Source: Macrolepiota albuminosa (lineage: Eukaryota > Basidiomycota > Agaricomycetes > Agaricales > Agaricaceae). From it: 64,000 nt of DNA. The stretch spans positions 484,831-548,830 of the forward strand of contig JAMWFC010000028.1 in assembly GCA_027475525.1 (NCBI GenBank), in the 5' to 3' direction. This document shows positions 44,442-54,929 of this stretch, piece by piece (position 1 is the first letter of the stretch; each line of letters begins with the position of its first letter). A program made the position numbers and the translations under genes. Under the pieces are notes generated by a model. That model was not told the origin of the DNA, searched no databases, and saw nothing but the letters and a program-made list of their open reading frames with translations.

Positions 44442-45269
44442 TTGTTCAGGTATCTTGTAATGCCTTTCAGAATGACTAACTCCCCTGCCATGTTCCAATA
44501 CTTCATAAACAACATCTTCCACAACATGAGCAACATCTTTGTTATTGTCTACCTGGACAACATCCTCATTTACTCTAACTCAAAGGAAGATCACCAGAAG
44601 CACATCCAGCAAGTCCTCAAACACCTTCAGGAGCACAACCTCCATGCCAAGCCTGAGAAGTGCTTGTTCCACACCAAAGAGGTTGAGTATCTCAGTGTTA
44701 TAGTATCTCTGAACAGCATTCACATGGACCCCCACAAGGTTGGGGCCATTGTCAACTGGCTGCAGCCTCAGAATGTCAAGGAAGTACAGTCTTTTCTGGG
44801 TTTTGCTAACTTCTACCAGAGGTTTATAGATAACTACTCTGGTATCACAAAACCCCTCAACTGGCTCACATGTAAGGACATTGCATGGAACTGGGACAGT
44901 AAGTGCCAGAGTGTCTTTAACTTGCTCAAGGAGGCCTTCACAGTCATCCCCATACTCTGGCACTACAACCCCACCCTCCTGATCATCCTGGAATGTGATG
45001 CCTCCAACTATGCTATTGCCAGGATTCTCTCGCAAATGGAATCTGACAGCAGGAAACCCTGGCCAGTTGCCTTCTACACCCAGTCCATGATCAATGCCAA
45101 GCTCAACTATGACATCTATGACAAGAAACTCCTCACCATCATTGAAGCCTTCAAGCAGTGGCAAGCCTACCTCAAAGAGGCCCAACACCAGATTCAGGTC
45201 TACTTGGATCAGAATAACCTGCAGTATTTTACCACAACCAAGCAGCTGAGTCAATATCAGACCCAGTAG
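44442..45269 (+). pseudogene. Gypsy 2 RT C-terminal part and RNase H
   Basis: An open frame of 275 codons. RT: FRYLVMPFRMTNSPAMFQYF, then VYLDNILIYSNS, in which YLDD has become YLDN (GACGAC to GACAAC, a CpG to CpA change), and FLGFANFYQRFIDNYS of the thumb. RNase H: ECDASNYAIARILSQ with the first Asp, and NYDIYDKKLLTIIEAF, where the usual H-D/E-K-E-L-L reads D-K-K-L-L. The catalytic Glu is Lys in this copy. The frame ends in TAG 45267-45269 where a Gln codon is expected. Confidence 0.88.
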
Positions 45270-45824
45270 TCCAAGATCCTCTTGGAATACAACTTCACGA
45301 TCTAGTACTGCCCAGGATGACTTGGAGCTAAACTCAATGCACTCACTCAACAACCCAATGTCTACCCCAAGAAGTCATTTGAAGCAGAACGTAATGCATT
45401 CAATCATTGTGTGGTGATCCTTCCCAAACATCTGAATGCTGTACTGATCCTAAACAATGAAGGAACTCTGAGCCAGATCTGCCATGCCTCCTGAGACAAG
45501 TACTTCACCAATCATGATTTCCACAATCCCCTCAACAGAACTGACCTGGATCCTGCCTTCTCCCTGTCCCCTGACAAAAGGCTTCTCCTCCAGGATGGCC
45601 ACATCTATGTCCCAGATCATGCCTAACTTTGATACAACATTCTTCACCAGCAGCACAACTACAAGCTCTGGGAACACTCCAGGATACATAGGACCCTTCA
45701 GCTTGTCTCTCAAACTTACTTCTGGCCAGGATTGAAGAAGGACATAACCTGCTACATTTGATCATGTGAACCCTGCCTTTGGGCCAAGGTCTCCTGATAC
45801 TAGCCCTACAGACTTCTGAAACCC
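45270..45824 (+). pseudogene. Gypsy 2 RNase H end and integrase N-terminus, shattered
   Basis: Translation in changing frames still shows the rest of RNase H and the integrase zinc region (positions inferred from flanking domains). Stops are frequent; no single frame exceeds about 85 codons. Confidence 0.5.
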
Positions 45825-46280
45825 TTGCTGGTCAGACAATATCTCTGGTCCTCAATATCTATGGATCACATCATCAAACTCCCAGACAACATTGTCTTTG
45901 ACTGTGGCCCACTCTTTGTATCCAAGTTTTGTACCTCTTTGTGTAAGGCCCTCAAAGTAAAGACTAACCTCTCTACCACCTACTACCTGGAAACTGACAG
46001 CCAAACCAAAAGGATCAACCAGTCTCTCAAACAGTACCTCCAGCTATACGTCAACTACTTGCAGGATGACTGGCATGCTGAGCTTCCCCTGGCTGAGTTC
46101 ACCTACAACAACATGCTGCACTCCACCACCAGGGTATTGCCCTTCTTTGCCAATAAAGGGTACCACCCTCGACTGACCCTCTCACTCCAGGACATCCTGT
46201 CACACACTGCCCACAAGGTTGCCCAGGATCTCTGGTCCCTTCACAAGTTCCTCTGGGAAGAGATTGACATTGCAAACTAG
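45825..46280 (+). pseudogene. Gypsy 2 integrase core, C-terminal part
   Basis: Open frame with VFDCGPLFVSKFCTSLCKAL, where the second catalytic Asp is at FDCGP, and TYYLETDSQTKRINQSLKQYL, which carries the position of the catalytic Glu (usually GQTER; here SQTKR, so Glu has become Lys). LPLAEFTYNNMLHSTT follows. Inactive by this substitution and by upstream stops. Confidence 0.85.
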
Positions 46281-46389
46281 GCCTATATAAAACACACTGA
46301 CTAAAAATGAGAAGATACCCCTGACTGGGTCTCTGGAACAAAGGTATGGTTAGATCAATGCCACCTCTGCACCTGTCAGCCCTCTCTGA

Positions 46390-46810
46390 AACTTGATCAC
46401 AAGTGCCTCTGCCTATTCAAGATCTTGAAGAAAGTCTCATCCCACACCTACAAGCTCAACCTCCCTTCAGGACTCAAAGGTCTGCACCTGGTCTTCCACA
46501 TCTGCCTCCTAGAACAACATCTCCAGACCCCTTTCCTAAACAATGCCCTGAATGCCCTCCCCCAGTCAGGATTGAAGACAAATACCACTACAAGGTTGAA
46601 GACATCCTCAACTCCTGGAACATCTGCAGACAACCCCACTTCCTCATATGATGGAAGAAATACAGCCTGGAAAATAACACTTGGGAGCTGTGCTGCATAC
46701 TTGAAGGGGCCCTCAACAAGCTTCAGGACTTTGAACAATGATGTCCAGGAAACACTCCCCCCAGGCACAGGATTCACAGATGGCAGTAGTAGGTGTAACC
46801 CCTGCCTCTG
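46390..46810 (+). pseudogene. Gypsy 2 integrase tail and chromodomain
   Basis: KKVSSHTYKLNLPSGLKGLH and VFHICLLE mark the integrase C-terminal beta domain (46425 on). PVRIEDKYHYKVEDILNS (about 46562-46615) begins a chromodomain whose remaining part (NNTWEL) is in the same frame after a stop. Two frames are used, so at least one indel is present. Confidence 0.75.
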
Positions 46811-46989
46811 GACTCAATAGAAATTCAACTCCCACATATATTTCCTATTTTTCTTTTTTGTTTTTTCCTATTCTACCCTTTCTAATACTTCAAAAGGTCC
46901 AGGAGTTTTCCTCTCCAGAATAAAGCCCAGAGAAGTCTCCTAGTCCTATGGCCCATCTTCTTTATACTACTTATTCAACCCTGAGTCCC
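46811..46989. other. Spacer between pol and antisense ORF
   Basis: T-rich, no coding signal. Confidence 0.4.
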
Positions 46990-48390
46990 AAATGAGCAAG
47001 TATGTACATTTTTAGCTACTGTTACAATATTTTACAGTACACATCAAAAAATAAAAAGATCTGTGAAACAAGAAAGATTGACTAGTGGGGGGCCTCCAGA
47101 CCCCCCTCTCCTTCCCCACCTTCCTTAGGACCTGCCAGCCATCTCTGGAATCCCTCCTCCCCCTTCTGGACATGCTTCTATGAGGCCTCTTCCACCAGTT
47201 GGTCTCAGAAAGGGAGCTATTTCCTCTTGTCCAGAACCCATTTGAACCATGTCCCCAGGGCTGAGACATTCCTCTGCTGATGAGCTGCCACTACCCTCCC
47301 CAACAGGTCTAAACTCCACTCTACCTGGGGGTCATCAATTTGGGCCATTGCCTCTCCTGCAGCAACACAAGCACTGCGGCCACCCTGTTCAGAAGCAGCT
47401 GATGCTCCTGAGCCCAGCCTGGAGATGTCAGTAGAGGTATATCTGAAGAGGGAGGACACTCACTTAGAGAGGCCATACAGGCAACTACAATATCCCATAG
47501 CAAGACCCCCAGAGGCCCCTGATTTGGGGAGACCTGCTCCAGCCTGGCCTGCAGCACATCCTGCTCAGCCTCCACCTCCCCCCAGGCAACTTGCGCTGCC
47601 TTCAAATCCTGAAGCACTGCTTCTCAATCCTCTTCCATCCACCCTCCAAGCAGCCACTTCCTGCCTTGCTCCCTCCTTGCTGCATGCCAGGGAAGTCTGG
47701 ATCCCCCAGAGGTGCACTGCCATTGCCTGGTGACAATCCGTGAGGTCTCTGCACTCCCACTTGGCCTGCTCTAGGCACTCCTGAAGAGCCCCACATCAAC
47801 ACCTAGCAGCTGCCCTGACAAGGGAAAAAATGCTGCTGGGGACAGATGCAGTGGGGAGGCCAGTGGCAGGGTCTCAGAGAACAAGCACATCCTCTTTGAT
47901 GGTCCAGAGGAGGGCTGGATGACACCCGTTGCTTCTCCTTGTCTGGGTATCCACCCCACTCTCTGCTGACTCCAGCCTGAGTCACTTGGCATGTGACCAA
48001 GACTATAGGCCAAGCTCATCCCCCTCCTGCAGGTGCCACTAGTGGGGCCCCACTGACCAGCGCACCACCCAATAGATTTCCCCAGACCCTCCAGCTCCAC
48101 AACCTAATTCCTCTTCTCCACCCCTATCCTCCAGATCACCCCTTTCAAAGGCCACCTCTGCTCTTGCAACAAGCAACGTGCCCTCTACAGAGCTGACATG
48201 GAGCACCGCTTGTGGTTGAGCTGGCAAGTGTCACAGACCAAAGTATCCTTCCAGAATGAAGGACTCGGAGCCTCAAAAAGACAAGACACCATCTGATGAG
48301 CACAGTGTACATACTGAGACCAATGTCAGCAGAAAACCCAGAGGTATGGAATTGCTTACCAGCCCATTGCTAATGCACCACTTATGAGTG

Positions 48391-49156
48391 GGAACAATAA
48401 GGTGGAATGTTATGTTGTGCTTTTTTGCTCATTGCAGCATTCTCTGTATAAATGTGGGGAGGCCTTTTGCCATAGCTCTAGTGTTCACTGTTTGTTATGT
48501 TCTGTAGTATTAGATTTGTTAGGATTTTACTATTGTGTCTGTGCATTTTTGCTATCTTTATATTTATTATTTTATCAGCTAGTATTGCTCATCTTTGATG
48601 TTCATTATTAAGTGCCAGGAATCTTTATGCTTTCATTAACCCAATTGCCTCATTTCTTATCTTTAGGTTGAAAACCTTTCTTCCACCAACTTTCAGCAGT
48701 AGTTATAAAGTATTTATACTAATCATCTGTTGTGACTCACTGTTCCACAGGAATTTGTTCATTATCCTTGTCAGTAGACTTTTTATTTGTTTAGGCATAC
48801 TCTGCAATCATGTCTGGTATTGAGTACATCTTCCTATCACCATATTTATTATCAACCTCCTTCCTTTAATTGTTGATTTCTCTTTATTCTATTTTTTTAG
48901 GTCTCTTGATACTGCTTCTATAGTTGGTATCTACATGCTCACATTTTTCACTTTGTTTCCAATAAATGTTCTTAGCAATCACATTGCTTCACCATCTCTC
49001 GCTTATCTGAGATGATCTAGCTGGCATTTTTTGTTCTTCATGTTGTTAGTATATTATTTCTGTGTTCTTCTGTCCTCACTGGAACAATTACTGTTTTTGA
49101 GATATTAAACCTTGCTCTTGATGCTGAACACCATTCTCTGAGCAACTCTCATGGAA
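48391..49156. other. AT-rich insert between direct repeats
   Basis: Low-GC sequence flanked by related sequences (AGAGGTATGGAA-TACTTAC-GGCCCATTGCT type) at 48231-48390 and 49157-49380. No coding capacity recognised. It may be a separate insertion that duplicated its flank or a remnant of unequal recombination. Confidence 0.4.
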
Positions 49157-49197
49157 GTGTCATGCCAAGTCAAGGCAGATGGAGCCTCAAACAAGCA

Positions 49198-49351
49198 CGG
49201 CACCAAGCGACATGTGCAGTGAAGGCACTAGGCGTCCAGGTTAGCCGTGGGACCAGAGGTATGGAACTACTTACCGGCACCAAGCGACATGTGCAGTGAA
49301 GGCACTAGGCGTCCAGGTTAGCCGTGGGACCAGAGGTATGGAACTACTTAC
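49198..49351. repeat. 77-bp tandem duplication (site 12)
   Basis: Identical copies 49198-49274 and 49275-49351, starting CGGCACCAAGCGACATG. Confidence 0.97.
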
Positions 49352-49928
49352 TGGCCCATTGCTGACACACCAGGCATGAGAAGGCAAACCCTGGGGTCTC
49401 TCCAACGCCTCCTCAAAGGCCTCCTGCATTGTGCCTGCCCACACAACATGATAATTGTCTGGGACCTTGAAAATGGCCCCCACTGCCATCCCAGAGTGGC
49501 GGAAACAAGGGGCGACCAGTCGAGGACAAGGAGGGGGGAGGCGCATGGTCATCTGTGCAAAGGTAGGCATGGGACGGCTGGGGCCTGCATCAGGAGCAGG
49601 CTCCAGGGCAGTAATGTTGTGTTGTTTTGGAAAAGGAAGGTCAGTTGCGATAAGCAGATGACGTAGAAAGCACTCACGTTGTTGTACGAGCGCCGCCACG
49701 TGCTTCCAGCCAAGGCGAGCTCAGTACTGTGCATCCCGGGCTTCCCATGCCATCAGGGGTGCAACTTCATTAGTAGGTGGGGGCGTCGGGGAATGCGTCA
49801 GCATACGTGACATGGCTGGGTTTATTGGTAATTTTTTTTTTCAATACGTGTCAGGGCATGTGCTGGATCCCACACTTGGGCCCCAGTCTGGACCACCAGC
49901 TACACGTGCCTCAGAGGGTCTCGGCGCT

Positions 49929-49941
49929 GAGGGGGGGCCAA
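49929..49941 (+). promoter_or_regulatory. Purine tract next to the gypsy 2 LTR
   Basis: GAGGGGGGG followed by CCAA lies just before TGTCAC of the LTR, in the place of a polypurine primer for plus-strand synthesis. It implies that the LTR starting at 49942 is a 3' LTR of a plus-strand element. Confidence 0.5.
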
Positions 49942-50660
49942 TGTCACAACCCCTCCCTAGGACATCCCCAGAGCCCCATCCAGGAGCCTCTCTCTTCAAC
50001 CACACAATGCGCCCCGCCCCCACAACTACCGACACTGCCATCACATGCATCAAAAACTGCCATCACCCAGCACCCCCAGCAACCCTGCATCATGGACCCC
50101 AGGATCAACTGCCATCAATGATTGGATCATGCTGCTCACTTCCAGCCATCATGCATCACACATTACAACTCCCTCCATGCCAATTGATCACGCTCCCCAC
50201 ATGCGCAATCTGGGTATACAGTCCCCTGTCCGCTACTCAATGCCTCCTGGAACTTATCCCAGACATCTCAGAATCCAGAGACCCAGACCCGGCCCTGTAG
50301 TACTTATAGCGTAGTTCTCTGTTGTGTTCACTAGTCTTGATATTAACTTGAATTGATTGCATGCCCTCTGCTTGATTGGTACGCACTGACTGGCACGCTT
50401 TGACTGGCATGCTTGAACAATCACATGCTCTAAGGTTGGTACGTACTTTGCGACTTGCAATTTGTTAACCTGGTCTCGTCTTAGAACCCCCAGTTCCCAA
50501 CTTGACCCCCTCCCAACCCTCTGCCTCTAAAACCCAAAACCCCCAGACCAAGTTCCTTTCCCCAGGATCACCTCTTGTCCGCATCTTGAACCCCAGAGTC
50601 CTAGCCCTGGAGCTCCAGACACCCGAGTATCTGTAGATCAAGTCTGCCTTGTAAGGGCAT
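49942..50660 (+). repeat. LTR copy 1 (plus), left part
   Basis: Starts TGTCACAACCCCTCC. It is the inverted counterpart of 50661-51374, sharing most of its length with scattered differences. It ends in GTAAGGGCAT where the second LTR is inserted. Its last 44 bp lie at 51375-51418 (...GAACCTGACA). Confidence 0.8.
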
Positions 50661-51374
50661 TGTCAGGTTCTGCTGAGTCAGAGGCTTTCCGGGAAAGCAA
50701 CACCTTTACGAGGCGGACTTGATCTACGGATACTCAGATGTCTGGAGCTCTGGGGCTAGGACTCCGGGGTTCAAGATGTGGACAAGAGGTGATCCTGGGG
50801 AAGAGAACTTGGTCTGAGGGTTTTGGGTTTTGGAAGCTGGGGGGTAGGTGGGGGTCGAGTTGTGAACCGGGGGTTCTAAGACGAGACCGAGTTAGCAAGT
50901 TACAAGTCGCGAAGTATGTACCAAACTTAGAGCACGCAGTTATTCAAGCGTGCCAGTCAAAGCATGCCATTCAGTGCGTACCAATCAAGCAGAGGGCACG
51001 CAACAATTTAAGTTAATATCAAGACTGGTGAATACAACGGGTAACTATGCTATAAGTACTATGGGGCTGGGTCTTGGGGTTCCGGGGTGTCTGGAATAGG
51101 TTTCGGGAGGCATTGAGTAGCCGACAGGGACTGTATACCTGGATCGCGTGATCAATTGGCACAGAGGGAGCTGTGATGCATGATGCATGATGGCCAGATG
51201 TGGCAGCATGATCCAATCATTGATGGCGGTTAATCCCAGGGTCCGTGATGTGGGGTTGCCAGGGGTACTGGTTGATGGCAGTGTCGGCAGCCATGGAGGC
51301 GGAGTGCGTTGTGGAGTTGATGAGAGAGGCTCCCAGATGGGGCTCTGGAGATGTCCTGAGGAGGGGTCGTGACA
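50661..51374 (-). repeat. LTR copy 2 (minus), nested in copy 1
   Basis: 714 bp; on plus it starts TGTCAGGTTCTG and ends GGGGTCGTGACA, so it has TGTCA/TGACA ends. Flanking pentamers GGCAT (left) and GGTGT (right) could be a decayed 5-bp TSD. It appears to be a solo LTR of the same family inserted head-on into copy 1. Confidence 0.75.
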
Positions 51375-51418
51375 GGTGTTGCTTTCCCAGAAAGCCCCTG
51401 ACTCAGCAGAACCTGACA
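51375..51418 (+). repeat. LTR copy 1 (plus), right end
   Basis: GGTGTTGCTTTCC ... GAACCTGACA, the reverse complement of 50661-50706. It completes copy 1 after the nested insertion. Confidence 0.75.
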
Positions 51419-51889
51419 GTACTGCAGTTTATAAAAGTATTGTGATTAGATAATTCATTGATCAAGCATTAAGAGAAAAAATAAAATAAAATCCACATAT
51501 TATTCTCTTCAGTAGATATTGCCAAACTATTTGTCTATACAATCAATTATATAATCAATGTGTTATTTTGATGCAATAACACTTATTACTATATTTATAG
51601 TGGAAAACAAACAAATTAAAAAAAAACACACACAACAAATAGGCAAAACAAAATTATATGGTTGTAGTATATGTAAAAGCTAGGTACTATGGATGGTAGT
51701 ATATGCAGATGCTTGATACTTATGTAGGTTAATATAAGAAGGCAGAGAGAGAACAGCAATGAAAGTTTGTAGAACAATTTGAGAAAAGCCAATTGATTAA
51801 ATGTGATAAATAGGACAATTTAGTGAAATGTTCATATAATTCAACATTTGTTTCTCAAAAATGCTGGTACTGACCACTTTGCTGGCCCT
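51419..51889. other. AT-rich DNA, nothing supported
   Basis: Very AT-rich with A-runs. No gene or element end recognised. Confidence 0.5.
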
Positions 51890-52815
51890 CTGTCAGTTTT
51901 CTCCATTGTCTTCATATGTTAGAAGCTTCCTTTTCACTAGCTTGTAGTCTTTGCATTTGAGTGGTTGCCCCTTCCTCTTCTTGGTAATTGTCAGTGTGAG
52001 AATAATACATTTATTGTTTATATGGTCACTCACTAGTGCAAATATTTTGTCTAGCAGAGTTATCAATTTCAAAACTGTTAACATCTTGTACTTCTCTCCC
52101 CTCAATGGAACAACTGTGAAGAAAACCTGGGCTGCAACTATATCACCAAGTCAGAAGGTCTGCAGTTTGATTCTCTTGAACCTTTGATTTGTGTGAGCAT
52201 CTATATTTTATGGTCATTGTCCATATATTCTTACGTTTTGTCTCTATTCAGTGTTATCCTTGCTTGCACATACTCGATGACATTGTCTGATGTCCTCTTG
52301 AACCCCCTTGTGCAATTTTTTCAAGCAATCCGTTGGGGCAGTATTTTTTTCAAATGAAATGTGAACTTCTTGTTTGTCCAAGTCCTTTGCTAGTGTAAAC
52401 ACCCTATTATTTGTATACAATATCTTGTTTTCTTCATCTGACATTTCATCTGACTATTCTTCCAGTTTGCCCTCTTTGAACTCCTGGTCAAATGCTTTGT
52501 ATACTGTTTTTGCTGCAGCCACAGCGTTGTCAAACTGCTGTGTGCCAAGCCTGTCTAGTTTTATTGACTGTTTGAAGTATTTACACTCCAATTGAATTCA
52601 CTATATACCTATCAGCCATCTTCAATATGTATAGTGTCATTGAATGCTCACCTTATAGATTCTCCTATCTTAAACAGGGGCAAATCTATGTCTGATATTG
52701 CACCGTACATAGTGAATGTTGCTTTCTCATTTGTCACATTTCTATCCTCATCTGCTAGTAGTAGTCTCCATATTTTTGGGCTCTTGTATTGTCAGACTAC
52801 TACCATATTTTTCCA
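51890..52815 (-). pseudogene. Relic of repetitive gene family B
   Basis: Minus-strand blocks in two or three frames, separated by stops: LADEDRNVTNEKATFTMYGA and ISDIDLPLFKIGESIR (about 52760-52650), KYFKQSIKLDRLGTQQFDNA (about 52585-52520), SDEENKILYTNNRVFTLAKDL and APTDCLKKLHKGVQEDIRQC (52444-52260), and LGDIVAAQVFFTVVPLRGEKYK followed by MLTVLKLITLLDKIF (about 52160-52030). The last block resembles the conserved C-terminus (VGDIV-x-Q-x-x-F-x-VP) of a hypothetical protein family repeated in agaricomycete genomes. Function unknown. Decayed. Confidence 0.5.
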
Positions 52816-52822
52816 TTCTGGG

Positions 52823-52976
52823 CTCTTCACAAAACATTAATACTATGTGTGGATGCAATACATATATATTTTCATTTCACCTGAATAATGTCATGAAGTC
52901 TCTTCACAAAACATTAATACTATGTGTGGATGCAATACATATATATTTTCATTTCACCTGAATAATGTCATGAAGT
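52823..52976. repeat. 77-bp tandem duplication (site 13)
   Basis: Identical copies 52823-52899 and 52900-52976, starting CTCTTCACAAAACATT. Confidence 0.97.
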
Positions 52977-54900
52977 TATGCTTCTCCCCATCATACTTGA
53001 CATGTTGTTCCAAGGTACTTCCTATGTCAATGTTCATTTAAATATTTTTTTATAATTCTAAAAGACTTTATTTAGTACGCACTCGCATTGCTTTTGTCAT
53101 CTCATTGTCTATTTTTTGTATATATATATGTGATGATAAAATAAGCTACAGAATGTCTGATGAGCTGATACTGTCTCGTATTGTATGTCAGCCGTCTATT
53201 ATAAGCAACTTTTCAGGGTCAACTATCTGTATAGCTTCTTATTCTCATGTTACGTTGCATTGGTCTGATGCAGGCAACATTTATGGGTTGACTGTCTGTC
53301 TGGCTTCTTAGCAATTTGAATATATTTTATCTCTCTTATTCAACGTGTTTGGAAACAATAAGACTGACCCAATATATTGGATATTTCTGTCTGCTAAACC
53401 TCCAACTGTCTCACAGGCAACTTCTTTCCCATAGATTCTCCTGCCTCATGGGACTGTGTTCTTTTTCTTTTATTTTGAAGCATGTGCATTTCCATATTGA
53501 TATATTTCTTATTCCATTATATCATTTTATTTGATTTTGGCTTATAGATTGTCTGTTTCCTGGATACTGAGTGGGTTACTTTGCTTCTAACATCTTTTAG
53601 GATTGAAATAGGTTAATTCAAACTGACTGATTAGTTTGCCTACATATTACCTACATATTACTCTGTTATTACTGTGAGATTGAATGAGGCTAATCCAAAT
53701 TGACATTTTGGCTTGCCTATTGGTATCTCTTACTTCTTACACCGTTATGGCTACATTTCTCATAGTATCTGGATGTTTCTGCTTTTTTGCCTTTCTATGT
53801 CCAGACTTGTCAGTCTGGTGCATGTAGAGCTTGTGTGAAGTTGTGGTTTCTTATGCAAGTGTTGTCATTTGATTTGTATTGATTTATTTGTCTAAGCATG
53901 TATTAATGGTTCTTTATTCATCTCCTGAATAGCTGGCTCAAAGCTTCGATTTGTATTGATTTATTTGTCTAAGCATGTATTAATGGTTCTTTATTCATCT
54001 CCTGAATAGCTGGCTCAAAGCTTCTAACCCATCATTAACTCTGTATTATTTTTATTTTTATTTTTATTTCTATTTGTTTTAAATATTTTTTCCCTATATT
54101 TGGCTTGTATATTCAGTTTATCATGCAACCATGGGTACTCATACTAATATATTTGGGTTTTTTGACACTTGTTGCCTTTGACATTTATGTGTTTGTTAGT
54201 CTGCCAAGATACCATAAAACCTGTGTGCTGCAGGCTTCTTTATTTTCACTCTTCTACTCTATCTATCTCTCATCATATTTGTTTCTACATTGTTATACTT
54301 GGTACTACCATGCCTACCCAAAAAGTTGAAGAAACCCACAGATAAACTAGAAGATGTGACACGTCCTTTGTATAAACAGCTGCAAGCTTTGTAAATTTAT
54401 ATCTATCTACCTATGTCTCATTATTATACTGATATATTTGACTAAAGAATGCAGACCAATTGAATTTGTGCATTATGTACCCATTTGTATGTATGACCTT
54501 GACATGTGTTATCAGTATATTTGCAGCTGTGTTAGCTGGCAACTCACCTCTTGATGCCAATTCTGCATCTTTCTCTTCAGTCAAGTGCAAAATTGGTGTC
54601 ACCTATGATGTGTACATCCTTGCACATTATGTTGATTGCAATGATTGCTTATTATTTGTAGTGATAGTATGCCCTGTATACCTTTGCCAAAGAAGAAGAG
54701 GGTAGATGGCCCTTCAAGCATTGAGTCCCTAGTTATGTGCATACTAATGTTATGTTCTTGACCTTTGGTTGACTGCATACTGTTTATTTAGATGTGCCTT
54801 GGAGAAGCTTTCAGCCAGTACAGATGATGCACTGTCCACTACAACTGGGCAAACTATGTTAGTTGGATTACACTGTTTGTACTATGACCTACCTGAAAAT
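52977..54900. other. AT-rich DNA, no gene supported
   Basis: Many short frames on plus, none with a known domain. T-rich tracts resemble degenerate introns. A stretch at about 54480-54700 (ANSASFSSVKCKIGVTYDVYI) could be an exon of the relic that follows. Confidence 0.45.
53871..54024. repeat. 77-bp tandem duplication (site 14)
   Basis: Identical copies 53871-53947 and 53948-54024, starting GATTTGTATTGATTT. Confidence 0.97.
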
Positions 54901-54929
54901 GTTGTTTCTTGTATATATTCAGGTGCAGT

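Larger units (their letters stand above)
46990..49813 (-). pseudogene. Antisense ORF between gypsy 2 pol and its 3' LTR
   Basis: The strand opposite to pol carries broken coding sequence. It starts at ATG 49813 (MSRM, then PPPTNEVAPLMAWEA), only 128 bp from the LTR. A TGA follows in the first 35 codons, then 142 open codons (49699-49271; VWAGTMQEAFEEALERPQG). Further pieces near 48240-47600 and 47617-47321 are rich in Gly, Ser, Leu and Gln, with a probable coiled coil (LKAAQVAWGEVEAEQDVLQARLEQV). No known domain. The GC-rich composition on the minus strand differs from the AT-rich spacers. A 160-bp direct repeat (48231-48390 and about 49157-49380) and an AT-rich insert between them interrupt it. 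Confidence 0.45.
43590..51418 (+). mobile_element. Gypsy element 2: 5'-truncated chromovirus
   Basis: Plus-strand pol sequence starts abruptly near 43590 (no gag, no 5' LTR seen) and runs through RT, RNase H, integrase and chromodomain to about 46810. Then comes a region coding on the opposite strand (about 49813-46990), a G-rich purine tract (49929-49937) and a 3' LTR starting at 49942 that is split by another LTR. CpG is almost absent in the pol part: I count a single CpG in 44442-45269. The link between the pol part and the LTR is inferred from order and orientation. Confidence 0.65.

Noticed and set aside
44580..45353. 257-codon minus-strand frame opposite gypsy 2 RT
   Set aside because: The plus frame has clear RT and RNase H motifs; the minus frame is its mirror, kept open by low stop density in CpG-poor DNA.
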